From positions 372,001-436,000 of the forward strand of contig JAOSKM010000003.1 in assembly GCA_027493625.1 (NCBI GenBank): 64,000 nt of DNA, in the 5' to 3' direction. Numbering within the stretch: the first letter of the stretch is position 1; the number at the start of each line of letters is the position of its first letter. The stretch is from Planctomycetota bacterium (GTDB taxonomy: Bacteria; Planctomycetota; UBA8742; UBA2392). The notes beneath the pieces are model-generated. The model did not search any database. It was given only the letters and a program-made list of their open reading frames with translations, and had not been told where the DNA came from. Shown piece after piece: positions 46,979 to 55,344 of the stretch. The position numbers were made by a program, and so were the translations under genes.

Positions 46979-47097
46979 AGTGGCTGGTGACTGGTGGTTG
47001 GTGGCTGGTGGCTGGTGGCTGGCAACTGCATACCACTAGCCACTAACCTCTCATCACTATCTTCTAACCACTAGCCACCAGCCACTAACCACTAAAT
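46979..47097. repeat. Inverted repeat of GGCTGGTG units
   Basis: Left arm about 46980-47022 made of tggctggtg/ggtggttggtggctgg units, right arm about 47032-47095 made of ccactagcca and accactaa units. Occupies the whole gap between the MATE and yajQ genes. Confidence 0.8.
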
Positions 47098-47099
47098 CC

Positions 47100-47594
47100 C
47101 TACTTGTAATTGCCGAAGCTGATCGGCAGGGGCAGGTCCATCTCGCGCACGGCCTGCTGCACGGCCTGCAACTCGTCGCGGCTCTTGCCGCTGACCCTGA
47201 TCACGTCACCCTGGATGCTGGCCTGCACCTTGAACTTGGCGGCCTTGATCATCTTGGTGATCTCTTTGGCCTTGTCGGCCGGGATGCCGTCGATGATGGT
47301 GTAGATCTGCCGCAGCGCGCCGCCCGAGGCGGGCTCTTCGGTCTTGAGCTCAAGCGCCTTCACGTTGATGCCGCGCTTGGCGAGCTTGGTCTTGAAAATG
47401 TCCAGCATGGCCTCCTGGACCATCTTGTCGGTGGCCGTGACGGTGACCTTCTTCTCGCCCTTGTTCCACTCAAGCTGGGCGATCTTGCCCTTGAAGTCCC
47501 AGCGCTGGCCGATCTCCTTCACCGCCTGCTGCCAGGCGTTGTCGATCTCGTGGACGTCCACGCTTGCCATGATGTCCATGCTGCTGTCGGCCAT
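47100..47594 (-). CDS. yajQ: YajQ family nucleotide-binding protein
   Basis: 164 aa, normal length. MASVDVHEIDNAWQQAVKEIGQRWDFKG at the N-terminus, ALRQIYTIIDGIPADKAKEITKMIK in the middle, and VQASIQGDVIRVSGKSRDELQAVQQAVRE near the end are the family's tandem ferredoxin-like domains. Members bind nucleotides, tRNA/rRNA and, in Xanthomonas, cyclic-di-GMP, as co-regulators. ATG 47594 follows GGAGGTGGCTC. The region upstream is a GC hairpin-rich divergent spacer shared with the pseudouridine synthase. Confidence 0.95.
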   Translation of the reverse strand: MADSSMDIMASVDVHEIDNAWQQAVKEIGQRWDFKGKIAQLEWNKGEKKVTVTATDKMVQEAMLDIFKTKLAKRGINVKALELKTEEPASGGALRQIYTIIDGIPADKAKEITKMIKAAKFKVQASIQGDVIRVSGKSRDELQAVQQAVREMDLPLPISFGNYK

Positions 47595-47769
47595 GAGCCA
47601 CCTCCGGCGCATTCTCTAGCAAACCCCAGCCCCGGCCGGAAGGCCGGGGGAGCCAGGGTGAACGAACGAGTTTCCGGTTGATTCAGCGGACACGTCGTTC
47701 ACGGGATCCGCGAGTCGCCGGTTTATCCCCCGGCCTCCCGGCCGGGGCTGGGGGCGTTACACTCACGAC

Positions 47770-48939
47770 ATGACCCAGGACAAACGCAAGCTCGGGCGCA
47801 TCATGAAACGCAAGCGGATGCAGAAGCAGCCGCCGGCGGACCTGTCCGTGGTTGAAACCGAGCGCGTGTTCAAGGTCGAGCTGCCCCAGGAGGGCATGCG
47901 CGTTGACAAGTTCATCCTTGAGCGCACGCCCTGGATGTCGCGCACCAAGGCCGTGCACGCCTTCGACGAAGAGCGCGTGCTGAAGAACGACCTGCCCGTG
48001 GCGCCCGGCAAAAAGCTGCGCGCCGGCGACGTGGTGAAGCTGATCCTGCCGCCGCCCCACGAAGACATCACTGAAATGGCGCGCATTCCCTATGACATCG
48101 TCTACGAAGACGACACCATGTTCGTGGTCAGCAAGCCGCCCCACCTGATCGTGCACCCCACGGGCGGCTACCGCTACACCACGCTGTTGAACGCCCTGCA
48201 CCTGCGCTTTCAACAGACAGAGCACTTCCCGCGCCTGGTCAATCGCATCGACAAAGAGACCAGCGGCCTGATCATCTGCGGCAAGACCGGCAAGATGACG
48301 GGCAAGCTCGGCAAGGCGCTGGAAGACAAGGAAGTGGTGAAAGACTACCTGGCGCTGGTCGAGGGCGTAGTTGAGCTTGACCACCAGTTCATTGACCTGC
48401 CCATCGGCCGCGACGAAGACGCCGAAGTCAGCATGCTGCGCCGCGTAGACCCGGCCGGCCAGCACGCCAGCACGGAGGTGTGGGCCGTCGAGCGCTTCAA
48501 ACGCTTCTCCCTGGTGCGCTGCCGGCTGCACACCGGGCGCATGCACCAGATCCGCGTGCACATGCAGGCGATCGGCCACCCGCTGGTGTGCGACCACCAC
48601 TACGGCATCCGCGACGAGTTGCTGGAAAGCGACCTGCACGAGCCGCCGCCGCCCCCCACGCGCATCGAGAGCCCGTACGGTTTCAAGGAAGGCGACTCCG
48701 AGGCCGACGTCACCGAGCGCATCCGTGCGCTGGATACGCTCAAGCGCCACGAATACGAGGCCCTGGCCCGGGGTGAGTGCGTGCCCAGGGGCGAGCACGA
48801 CGCGCTGATCCTCGGCCGTTGCGCCCTGCACAGCCATTACCTGAAGCTCACACACCCCAGCACGAAGCAGGTGCTGGAGCTGACCGCGCCGCTGCCGCCG
48901 GACATCGCCAACGCCATCGACAGGATCCGCAATTCGTAG
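47770..48939 (+). CDS. RluD-type RNA pseudouridine synthase
   Basis: 389 aa. N-terminal ~90 residues form an S4-like RNA-binding domain (GMRVDKFILERTPWMSRTKAVHAFDEERVLKNDLP), followed by the catalytic domain with NRIDKETSGLIICGKT, where the Asp of the RIDKETSG motif is the nucleophile, then HTGRMHQIRVHMQAIGHPLVCDHHYG. An acidic Pro-rich insertion (PPPPPTRIE ... GDSEADVTERIRAL) lengthens it relative to RluD. Modifies 23S rRNA or tRNA; target not readable. Start ATG 47770 has no clear ribosome binding site. Confidence 0.93.
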   Translation: MTQDKRKLGRIMKRKRMQKQPPADLSVVETERVFKVELPQEGMRVDKFILERTPWMSRTKAVHAFDEERVLKNDLPVAPGKKLRAGDVVKLILPPPHEDITEMARIPYDIVYEDDTMFVVSKPPHLIVHPTGGYRYTTLLNALHLRFQQTEHFPRLVNRIDKETSGLIICGKTGKMTGKLGKALEDKEVVKDYLALVEGVVELDHQFIDLPIGRDEDAEVSMLRRVDPAGQHASTEVWAVERFKRFSLVRCRLHTGRMHQIRVHMQAIGHPLVCDHHYGIRDELLESDLHEPPPPPTRIESPYGFKEGDSEADVTERIRALDTLKRHEYEALARGECVPRGEHDALILGRCALHSHYLKLTHPSTKQVLELTAPLPPDIANAIDRIRNS

Positions 48940-49120
48940 CGCAGGTATCACGCAGTAAACGAACCAGAAGGTCGCATGGGACTTTCTGCATGGCCCGTGG
49001 GCGTCTTGATCGATGATGGCGCGGGCGAGGCGCCCGCGCCCGGTGCAGGCAAGGTGCCTGCGCTACGGCACTTGCCACGACGCGCCGCGTAAGGACAATG
49101 CCCCCACACTAGGGGGTGTT

Positions 49121-50500
49121 ATGCCGGAACGGGCTGTTCGTATTGCCATCATCGGGGCTGGTCCCAGCGCCTATTACGCCGCGGCCGCGCTGATCGGACA
49201 GCGCAACGTCGAAGTGCGCGTCGACATGTTCGACCGCCTGCCCGCGCCCTACGGCCTTGTGCGCTACGGCGTCGCGCCGGACCACCAGCGCATCAAGAGC
49301 GTCGCCAACCTGTACGAAAAGACCGCCAACGACCCGCGCGTGCGCTTCTTCGGCTGCGTCGAGTTCGGCAAGCACATCACCATCGACAACCTGCGCCCCC
49401 TGTACGACATGCTGGTATTCGCCACTGGCGCCCAGAGCGACCGGCACCTGGGCATCCCCGGCGAAGACCTGCAGGGCAGCATGTCTGCCACCGAGTTCGT
49501 GGCCTGGTACAACGGCCACCCGGACTACCGCGACCTGAACCCCAACCTCGAAGTGGAAGGCGTGGCCGTGGTGGGCGTCGGCAACGTGGCCATGGACGTC
49601 GCGCGCATTTTGGCCAAGACGGTCGACGAGCTGAAAGAAACCGACATCGCCGAGCACGCCCTGGAAACACTGAAACACAGCAAGGTCAAGAACATCTACG
49701 TGCTGGGCCGGCGCGGCGCGGCGCAGGCCAAGTTCACCAACCCGGAAATCAAAGAGTTCGGCAAGCTCGAGCACGCCGACCCCGTGGTGTTGGCCAACGA
49801 GCTCGAGCTCGACCCCCACAGCGCCGCCACGGTCGAGCAGGACCGCATGGCGCGCCAGAACGTTGAAATCCTGCGCGAGTACGCAAACCGCGGCCCCGGC
49901 GACAAGCCGCGCAAGGTGCACTTCCGCTTCCTGGTCAGCCCGGTCGAGATCACCGGCAACGACAGCCATGTGGCGAGCATGAAGATCGAGCGCAACAAGC
50001 TGGTCAGCACCCCCGACGGCTACCTGAACGCCGAGGGCACCGGCGAGTTCGAGGAGCTGCCGGTCGGCATGGTGTTGCGCAGCGTGGGCTACAAGGGCAC
50101 TCCCCTGCCCGGCGTGCCCTACGACAAGCGCAAGGGGACGATCCCCAACGACCACGGCCGCCTGCTGAACCCGGAGACCGGCGACGTGATCCCCGGCGCG
50201 TACGTGGTGGGCTGGGCCAAGCGCGGCCCCACGGGAGTGATCGGGACCAACAAGAAGGACGCCGAGGAAACCGTGGCGCTGATGCTGGAGGACGTAAAGC
50301 ACCTGCGCCGCGCGGCCGTGGCGCACGGCCAGGACAAGAAACTCGAGGACCTGCTGGCCGAGACGGGCTGCAGGTACATCAGCTTCGAAGAGTGGCAGAA
50401 GGCCAACGCGCTTGAAATTGAACGCGGCAAGGCCCAGGGCCGCCCCAGGGTAAAGTTCCTGAACGCCGATGAAATCCGCACCGCTCTGGGCGGTGAGTGA
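49121..50500 (+). CDS. FAD-dependent ferredoxin-NADP+ reductase (FprA/adrenodoxin reductase type)
   Basis: 459 aa. FAD motif IAIIGAGPSAYYAAAAL at the N-terminus, FDRLPAPYGLVRYGVAPDHQRIKSV, VFATGAQSDRHLGIPGEDL, NADP motif VAVVGVGNVAMDVARIL, and the C-terminal PGAYVVGWAKRGPTGVIGTNKKDAEETV, all hallmarks of the adrenodoxin-reductase-like family. Transfers electrons between NADPH and ferredoxin or flavodoxin. ATG 49121 comes after a GGGGGTG run in a small hairpin and a short repeat (about 49040-49075) of GCAGGCAAGGTGCC type. No ferredoxin gene adjoins it, but the Fe-S operon at 7-9 kb is a possible user in the same genome. Confidence 0.95.
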   Translation: MPERAVRIAIIGAGPSAYYAAAALIGQRNVEVRVDMFDRLPAPYGLVRYGVAPDHQRIKSVANLYEKTANDPRVRFFGCVEFGKHITIDNLRPLYDMLVFATGAQSDRHLGIPGEDLQGSMSATEFVAWYNGHPDYRDLNPNLEVEGVAVVGVGNVAMDVARILAKTVDELKETDIAEHALETLKHSKVKNIYVLGRRGAAQAKFTNPEIKEFGKLEHADPVVLANELELDPHSAATVEQDRMARQNVEILREYANRGPGDKPRKVHFRFLVSPVEITGNDSHVASMKIERNKLVSTPDGYLNAEGTGEFEELPVGMVLRSVGYKGTPLPGVPYDKRKGTIPNDHGRLLNPETGDVIPGAYVVGWAKRGPTGVIGTNKKDAEETVALMLEDVKHLRRAAVAHGQDKKLEDLLAETGCRYISFEEWQKANALEIERGKAQGRPRVKFLNADEIRTALGGE

Positions 50501-50502
50501 TG

Positions 50503-50948
50503 GCCCACTAAGACGCACTAAGGAGCACGAAGATGCCCAAAGAACAGGAACTCCTCTTTAAGGAGGAGGTATATGCAATTGTCGGGGCAGCCATGGAGGT
50601 TCACAGCGTACTGGGACACGGCTTTCTTGAAGCTGTCTACCAGGAAGCGATGGAAATCGAATTGAGGCTGCGTGGCTTACCCTTCGAATCGGCGAAGCGT
50701 CTGCGCATGCGATACAAAGATGAATACCTGAAGAAGGAGTATGAGGCTGACCTGCTGGTGTTCGGAGAGATTATCGTCGAGCTGAAAGCCACGGACAGCC
50801 TGACGTCGAAGGACGAGTCACAGTTGATCAATTACCTGAACGCCACGGGAAAAAGGGTTGGCCTTTTGATCAACTTCGGCAGTGTTGGCCGCCTCGAGTG
50901 GATGCGCCGGGTCAACTGACTTCGTGTCACTTCGTGTGTCTTCGTGGG
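50503..50948. repeat. Terminal inverted repeats flanking the GxxExxY gene
   Basis: About 30 bases before the gene (50503-50532, gcccactaagacgcactaag...) and about 30 after it (50921-50948, ...cttcgtgtgtcttcgtgggc) are imperfect inverted copies of the CCACGAAG repeat family, with roughly 24 of 30 matching. The arms enclose the gene exactly. Confidence 0.7.
50533..50919 (+). CDS. GxxExxY family protein (canonical motif)
   Basis: 128 aa. Textbook family member: EEVYAIVGAAMEVHSVLGHGFLEAVYQEAMEIEL includes the GxGFLExxY motif, followed by the PD-(D/E)XK-like core YEADLLVFGEIIVELKATDSLTSKDESQLINYL (D...E-x-K) and KRVGLLINFGSVGRLEWMRRV. The core residues are all present, unlike the copy at 36611. 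The family's function is unproven; the fold predicts a nuclease. It begins within an inverted repeat of the same family that flanks its end. ATG 50533 follows AGGAGCACGAAG. Confidence 0.88.
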   Translation: MPKEQELLFKEEVYAIVGAAMEVHSVLGHGFLEAVYQEAMEIELRLRGLPFESAKRLRMRYKDEYLKKEYEADLLVFGEIIVELKATDSLTSKDESQLINYLNATGKRVGLLINFGSVGRLEWMRRVN

Positions 50949-50964
50949 CAAAAAGCCGCCTTCC

Positions 50965-52032
50965 CTACTCGCGTTCGGCGGCTGCTTTGGCCGCGGTGAT
51001 CTGTTCCACCACCTGGGCGCGTTCCCTTTGGTGAATCCGGCGCAGGGCTTCGTCGTTGGCGATGTTGGCGTCCACCTCGGCGTGGATGGCCTTCACCTCT
51101 TCGCGGGTGATCTTCAAAACCTCTTCGCTGAACACGTCGGTGGTCTTCAACGCCCGGGCCAGGGTGCGCACCGCGAACACCAGCGGCAGCGCGCAGAACA
51201 GCCGGATGTCGCGCTCAATGGCCGGTATCGTCAGCGTGTATTCAAGCGCCTCGTCCAGCCACAGCAGCGTCATCTCGGCCAGGCCGGCTACCACCTCGCG
51301 GCCGCGCGGGTCACTAGGATTGTCCAGCAGGGTCTGCAGGTCGATGCCGGCGGCCTGGAACAGCTTGCTGGGCACGTACGCCACGCCGCGCGCGATGTCG
51401 TCGGTGACGCCCTTGATGATGTTGGTGACCTGCAACCCAAGGCCGAAATTGATGGCGCGCTCGTCGAGGCGCGCCTTGATGTCCGGCGTGATGCTTGACC
51501 TGTCAAGGGCCCACTCGTTGCACAGCAGCTTGCCCACGGTGCCCGCCACGTAGTAGCAGTAGCGCTTCAGGTCTTCTTCGTCGTTGAGGCGCAGGCCCTC
51601 GCCGCGCATTTCGCGGCGCACGGTCTCGGCCATGCCGTTGGCCATTTCCACGATGCTGGTGTGCATGGCCTGGCGCGCGCCCGGCCGGAACTCGTACCAG
51701 GTCTTCAGCACGCGGGTGGTGTTGCGGCACAGCTGGTGGTCCTGGCCGTCCAGCGCCGTGTCGGCGAACAGCTTCTCGACGTCGGCGGCGAGCAGCGGCC
51801 AGTTGTGCGGGTCGCCGATGGTGGCGGCAAAGTTATCGAGCATCGCGGCGCGCGACTCGGCGGGCAGGCTGGTGGTGTCCTCGATGGTGTCGAGGATGCG
51901 GCAGATCAGGTAGGCGACGCCGATCTCGTCGCGCAGGGGCTCACGCAGCAGCTCGATGCCCAGCGCGAAGGTGCGCGAGACGGCCGGCAGCACCTCGCGG
52001 CACCAGGCCTGGTTTTCAGGGGTCAGACGCAT
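50965..52032 (-). CDS. Squalene synthase (trans-isoprenyl diphosphate synthase)
   Basis: 355 aa. Head-to-head prenyl synthase: LICRILDTIEDTTSLPAESR with the first Asp-rich motif (DTIED), RYCYYVAGTVGKLL where the squalene synthase YCHYVAGLVG motif is expected, and LGLQVTNIIKGVTDDIARGVAYVPS holding the second Asp motif. The pattern is that of eukaryote-like squalene synthase (two FPP to squalene), more than of HpnD/HpnC or phytoene synthase. No hydrophobic tail is evident. ATG 52032 follows GGAGAG. It is transcribed with, and 70 bases after, the zinc-ribbon protein gene; no hopanoid or sterol cyclase lies in the window. Confidence 0.88.
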   Translation of the reverse strand: MRLTPENQAWCREVLPAVSRTFALGIELLREPLRDEIGVAYLICRILDTIEDTTSLPAESRAAMLDNFAATIGDPHNWPLLAADVEKLFADTALDGQDHQLCRNTTRVLKTWYEFRPGARQAMHTSIVEMANGMAETVRREMRGEGLRLNDEEDLKRYCYYVAGTVGKLLCNEWALDRSSITPDIKARLDERAINFGLGLQVTNIIKGVTDDIARGVAYVPSKLFQAAGIDLQTLLDNPSDPRGREVVAGLAEMTLLWLDEALEYTLTIPAIERDIRLFCALPLVFAVRTLARALKTTDVFSEEVLKITREEVKAIHAEVDANIANDEALRRIHQRERAQVVEQITAAKAAAERE

Positions 52033-52102
52033 AACGCTCTCCGGGCGCGGAGTATAGCGTTCCGCGGGCGGTGTCCAGAGCGGGGCGTGGAGGAATTTGG
52101 GC

Positions 52103-54174
52103 CTACTCGGTCTGGTAGGCCAGCCAGTCGGCCTCGAGTTTTTTCCAGCCGGCGGCGTCGAGGCCGAAAGCCTTCTCGAAGGCGGGTACGGGGTTGTCCT
52201 TGTCCACTTCGCCGTCGAGGTCCATCTTGATGAACTTGAGCAGCTTCTCGCGGTACTTGGGCCTGGCGTCCGGCCCCCAGTGGAACAGGAATGAGTAGAA
52301 ACCGCGGAAGTACCAGTTATCGATCGCCCGCAACTGGCGGGGGTCGCCGTACAGCAGCAGGTCGGGCTCGGTCCAGCCGGGGATTTTTCCATCCGGGCCC
52401 TGGTGCGGGCTTCCAGGTCCTCAGGCGACGTGGATTCCACGAAGTCGCGCGCAGTCAGCAGCGAACCGCCGAATGACACCACGCGCTCGTTGGCGTCCTT
52501 CTCGAAGGGCTTCTTCCAGCGTCCCAGCGCCTTGGCGGTATCCGGGTCGTTGAACATGAAGTGAAGCGCGGACAGCTGCTGCCCCGCGATCTCCGCCCGG
52601 GTGATGGAGATGGCGGTGTGCAGGAACGCCTCCAGGAACCAGGCGTTGTATGCCCGGAAGTCCTTGCCTTCCTCAATGCTGGCGGGCGGGTGCGGGTGGT
52701 GGTTGTACAGCTCCACGTCGATCAGCGCGCGGATGAACGCCCCCATGCTGCTGCGCTGGTCGGTGAACACCAGGCTGACGTGGCCGCTGCCGGGCTCCGT
52801 GCGGACTTCCACCCCGTCCGAGCTCTTGTAGCCCTGGTCGCGCATGTAGGCCTGCCAGTGCGAAGCGTCCTTGAACAGCTTGACCACGATGGGCGCCGCG
52901 TCGCGCTGATCCTGGCTGAGGTTGCCAGGCAGGGTGCGTTTCAGGCCCAGGGGCTTGCGGAACTCCTTCTCGAAGAACGCCGGGAACACCGCCGCGCAGA
53001 ACAGCGCGTGATCGATGCGCTTCTCGGCGGCGGCCTTGTCTTCGCCCGCGTCCTTCAATTGCACGAAGATCACGAACGGGTCGCGCCAGAACGTCACCCA
53101 GGTCCCGATGCCGCCTGCCTTCTCCGCCTTGAAGGCGCGCTCGGCCTCGGCCACCTTCAGACGCCAGGGCTCGTCGGCCAGGATGCGGTCAAGCTCGGCG
53201 CGGCCGTCGCCCAGCAGCTTGTTGATCTCGTCCAGGCGGATCTTGTCGGCCAGCAACGCCCAGCCTTCGTCGGCGCGCTTCTCGATGCTGAGGATTTCGT
53301 CGTGCAGCTCTTGCATGCCCTCGATCAGCCCGCTGTCGCGCAGCTCGGCGGCGAGCCTGGCCGATGCCTCGAAATCCAGCAGGTGGTGGCCCAGCCTGCG
53401 GTGGGCCTGCTCGAACTGCGGGCTCTTTTCGGGTTTGCCGCGGTTGTGGGAGAGCACCAGGCCGTACAGTCCGGCGGCATCCGCCATCGCGTTGAGTTTC
53501 TCGAGGCGTGCGGCCAGGGCCATCAGCTCGGCGTCGGTGTAGCCCGCCCCGTCCTCGGCGCCGATGAAGTCGGCAGCCCTGCGCCCGATCAGCAGCAGGT
53601 CACCGGATTCCAGCCCGGCCTGCTCGGCCTGGTCCAGCAGTTTCAGCAGGTCGCGAGAAGTCTGGCCCGGCACATCGAGCTGCTTCAGGATTCGCTCGCG
53701 CGCCGTTTCTTCTTTTACTTCGGGCGCCTGGTCGGGCGTGTTGCCTGTCCGGGCAGTGGGGTTCGCCGCCGCCGGGGTGCTGCCCAGCATGCCGGCGGCC
53801 CATGCGCCGCCCAGGCCGGCGCCCGCCAGCACGAAAACTACCACCAGCGCAACCAGCAGGCCCGCTCGTGACTTCGGTGCGGGTCCGCCTGCCGGGCCGA
53901 CCGCGGCCATGCGGTTGCTGGTTTCACGCTGCTTGACGAAGACTCTTGTGGGGTCGGCTGCGACACGGCGCCCGGAGGCGGTGCTGCGCATCACTTCGCC
54001 GCCTGAGCCGAGCTCGACCTCGGCATCGATGTGCAGACCGGCTTCCTGGCCGGGCTGGGGCACGCAGAGGTGTGCGCCGCACTGCTTGCAGACGAACTCA
54101 CGCCCGGCATAGCTCGTGGCAACGCGGTAAGGCTTGCTGCAACCGCTGCAGTTGAATGAAATCACGTCGGACAT
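52103..54174 (-). CDS. Zinc-ribbon membrane protein, planctomycete-type (apparent frameshift near 52388)
   Basis: About 690 residues once repaired. N-terminal zinc ribbon (FNCSGCSKPYRV...FVCKQCGAHL, two CxxC pairs) facing the cytosol, a basic linker, one membrane helix (GLLVALVVVFVLAGAGLGGAWAAG), then a helical, mostly charged periplasmic region with DPFVIFVQLKD and YNHHPHPPASIEEGKDFRAYNAWFLEAFLHTAIS. The frame breaks after RMEK at an AAAAA run; adding one A restores IPGWTEPDLLLYG and a run to the stop at 52103 (AFGLDAAGWKKLEADWLAYQTE). ATG 54174 places the zinc ribbon at the start. Function unknown; similar zinc-ribbon/TM plans are common in Planctomycetota. Confidence 0.75.
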
Positions 54175-54299
54175 GATCGTTCGAAAGGTTGCGCCCAGCT
54201 TCAATTGCACCAATCTTAACATGTCGCATCAGGAACGGAAATGTGCAATCCCCGGGGGTTTACAGCAGAATTTGGGTTACTATCATTCGCCACCCTGTT

Positions 54300-54374
54300 G
54301 CGGGTGTAGCTCAGTGGTAGAGCATCACGTTGCCAACGTGATGGTCGTGGGTTCGAGTCCCATCACCCGCTCCA
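54300..54374 (+). tRNA. tRNA-Gly (anticodon GCC)
   Basis: 75 bases with encoded CCA. Acceptor arms GCGGGTG/CACCCGC, D-arm with TAGCTCAGTGGTAGAGC, anticodon stem TCACG/CGTGA with loop TTGCCAA (anticodon GCC), T-arm GTGGGTTCGAGTCCCAT. A 12-bp hairpin (54385-54420) follows at once and is probably its terminator. Confidence 0.98.
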
Positions 54375-54384
54375 TCTCTTGAAC

Positions 54385-54426
54385 AGCGGTCGCGCGGTCA
54401 ATCAGGCTCGCGCGACCGCTTCGTTT
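54385..54426 (+). terminator. Terminator hairpin after tRNA-Gly
   Basis: Perfect 12-base arms (AGCGGTCGCGCG / CGCGCGACCGCT) at 54385-54396 and 54409-54420, followed by TCGTTT. Confidence 0.8.
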
Positions 54427-54503
54427 ACGGCAGGCGTCGCCCGCCTGCGGGCGGGCTTTGGCCTGCCTACTTCGCGTCCGCGACAGTCCACCGGACTGTC
54501 GCG

Positions 54504-54529
54504 GGGTTCGAGTCCCATCACCCGCTCCA
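54504..54529 (+). repeat. Duplicated 26-base 3' end of tRNA-Gly
   Basis: Exact copy of tRNA positions 54349-54374 (T-arm, acceptor and CCA), 155 bases downstream, preceded by an unrelated palindrome instead of the tRNA body and followed by a second GCGGTCGCG hairpin (54540-54573) like the terminator. It is either a degenerate second tRNA copy or a remnant attachment site. Confidence 0.85.
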
Positions 54530-54651
54530 CTATCAATCTGCGGTCGCGTGAACTCTCCCGTTCGCGCGACCGCTCGCTTTAAGGGGACTGTCCCCGCAGT
54601 TGGGGACTGTCCCCGTCTTCGAAACGCAACAAGGCTCCCATGCACGAAGAG

Positions 54652-54683
54652 AGGGACAGGCACCTTTGGTGCCTGTCCCTTTC
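54652..54683. terminator. GGGACAGGCACC hairpin
   Basis: Perfect 13-base arms around TTT (54652-54664 and 54668-54680) then TTT. It lies 29 bases past the end of the minus-strand phosphatase gene; the T-run faces the plus strand. Family copies occur at 20916 and 61222. Confidence 0.7.
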
Positions 54684-54712
54684 CCCCGGCCGCGCGCTTG
54701 CGGCTCTTGTTC

Positions 54713-55280
54713 CTACTGCAGATGCTGCCTGATGTACGCCGTGGCCGCCCGCTCTTCGCTGCTCATGCCGGCCTGCACGGCCAGTTTCTTCGCGTCGTCA
54801 ACACCGTAGCCCCGGTGCACCAGCCAGGCCCAGAACACCGCGCCGCTGCGGTTGCTGCTGGCGCAGTGCACCAGCGTGGCGGAGCCGCGCTCCGCGGCCG
54901 TGTCCATCAGTTTGAACACCTGCTGCAGATCTGCCTCTGCCCAGCCGCGGGCGCGCAGCTCGATGTGAACATAATCCTTGAAGCCCTGCGCCCGAACGGC
55001 GGCATCCTGGTCGTAACCGGGATCCTCAGCCCTGTCGCGCAGGTTGATCACCTGGGTGATGCCCACCTGCTTGAGCGCCGCCCAGTCGGACTGCGCCGGC
55101 TGGCCGGAAAAGTACAGCGGCCCGAAACGCGTCAGGTTCGGGACTGAGCCGATGCCCGCGCGCTCCACCTGCCAGTTGAACGCGGCCTGCCTGCCGGCAG
55201 GCGGCGGAGTCTTTTTCAGCCTCCGGGCCGCAGCCCAGGGGCAGCATTGCGAGTGCGGCAATCAACAGCAGCCGGGTCAT
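54713..55280 (-). CDS. DUF442-like tyrosine phosphatase lipoprotein (apparent frameshift near 55217)
   Basis: About 188 residues once repaired. From ATG 55280 (after GAGGAGGCC) a lipoprotein signal reads TRLLLIAALAMLPLGCGPEAEK; then at an AAAAA run the frame shifts, and the neighbouring frame continues as PPPAGRQAAFNWQVERAGIGSVPNLTRFGPLYFSGQP and a phosphatase-like domain with WAALKQVGITQVINLRDRAEDPGYD, a Cys loop HCASSNRSG (C-x4-R) and FWAWLVHRGYG. The C-x4-R loop fits the DUF442/beta-lactamase-hydrolase family of dual-specificity phosphatase relatives rather than classic C-x5-R. Substrate unknown. Confidence 0.75.
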
Positions 55281-55344
55281 GGGTGGCCTCCTCGTTGTCA
55301 CCTGCACAACGCCGGCGGCGCGCGTTTTCGTCCGTGCCTGCTGT

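Noticed and set aside
49040..49075. Riboswitch before the ferredoxin-NADP reductase
   Set aside because: It is a GCAGGCAAGGTGCC repeat also seen at 22265 and 22340, with no conserved aptamer features.
52033..54174. Zinc-ribbon/squalene synthase fusion protein
   Set aside because: The joined frame arises only by a single-base loss at an A-run; the last 130 residues before squalene synthase are non-coding-like, and the proper frame ends at 52103.
54481..54529. Second tRNA gene
   Set aside because: Only the last 26 bases match; no D-arm or anticodon arm can be built upstream.
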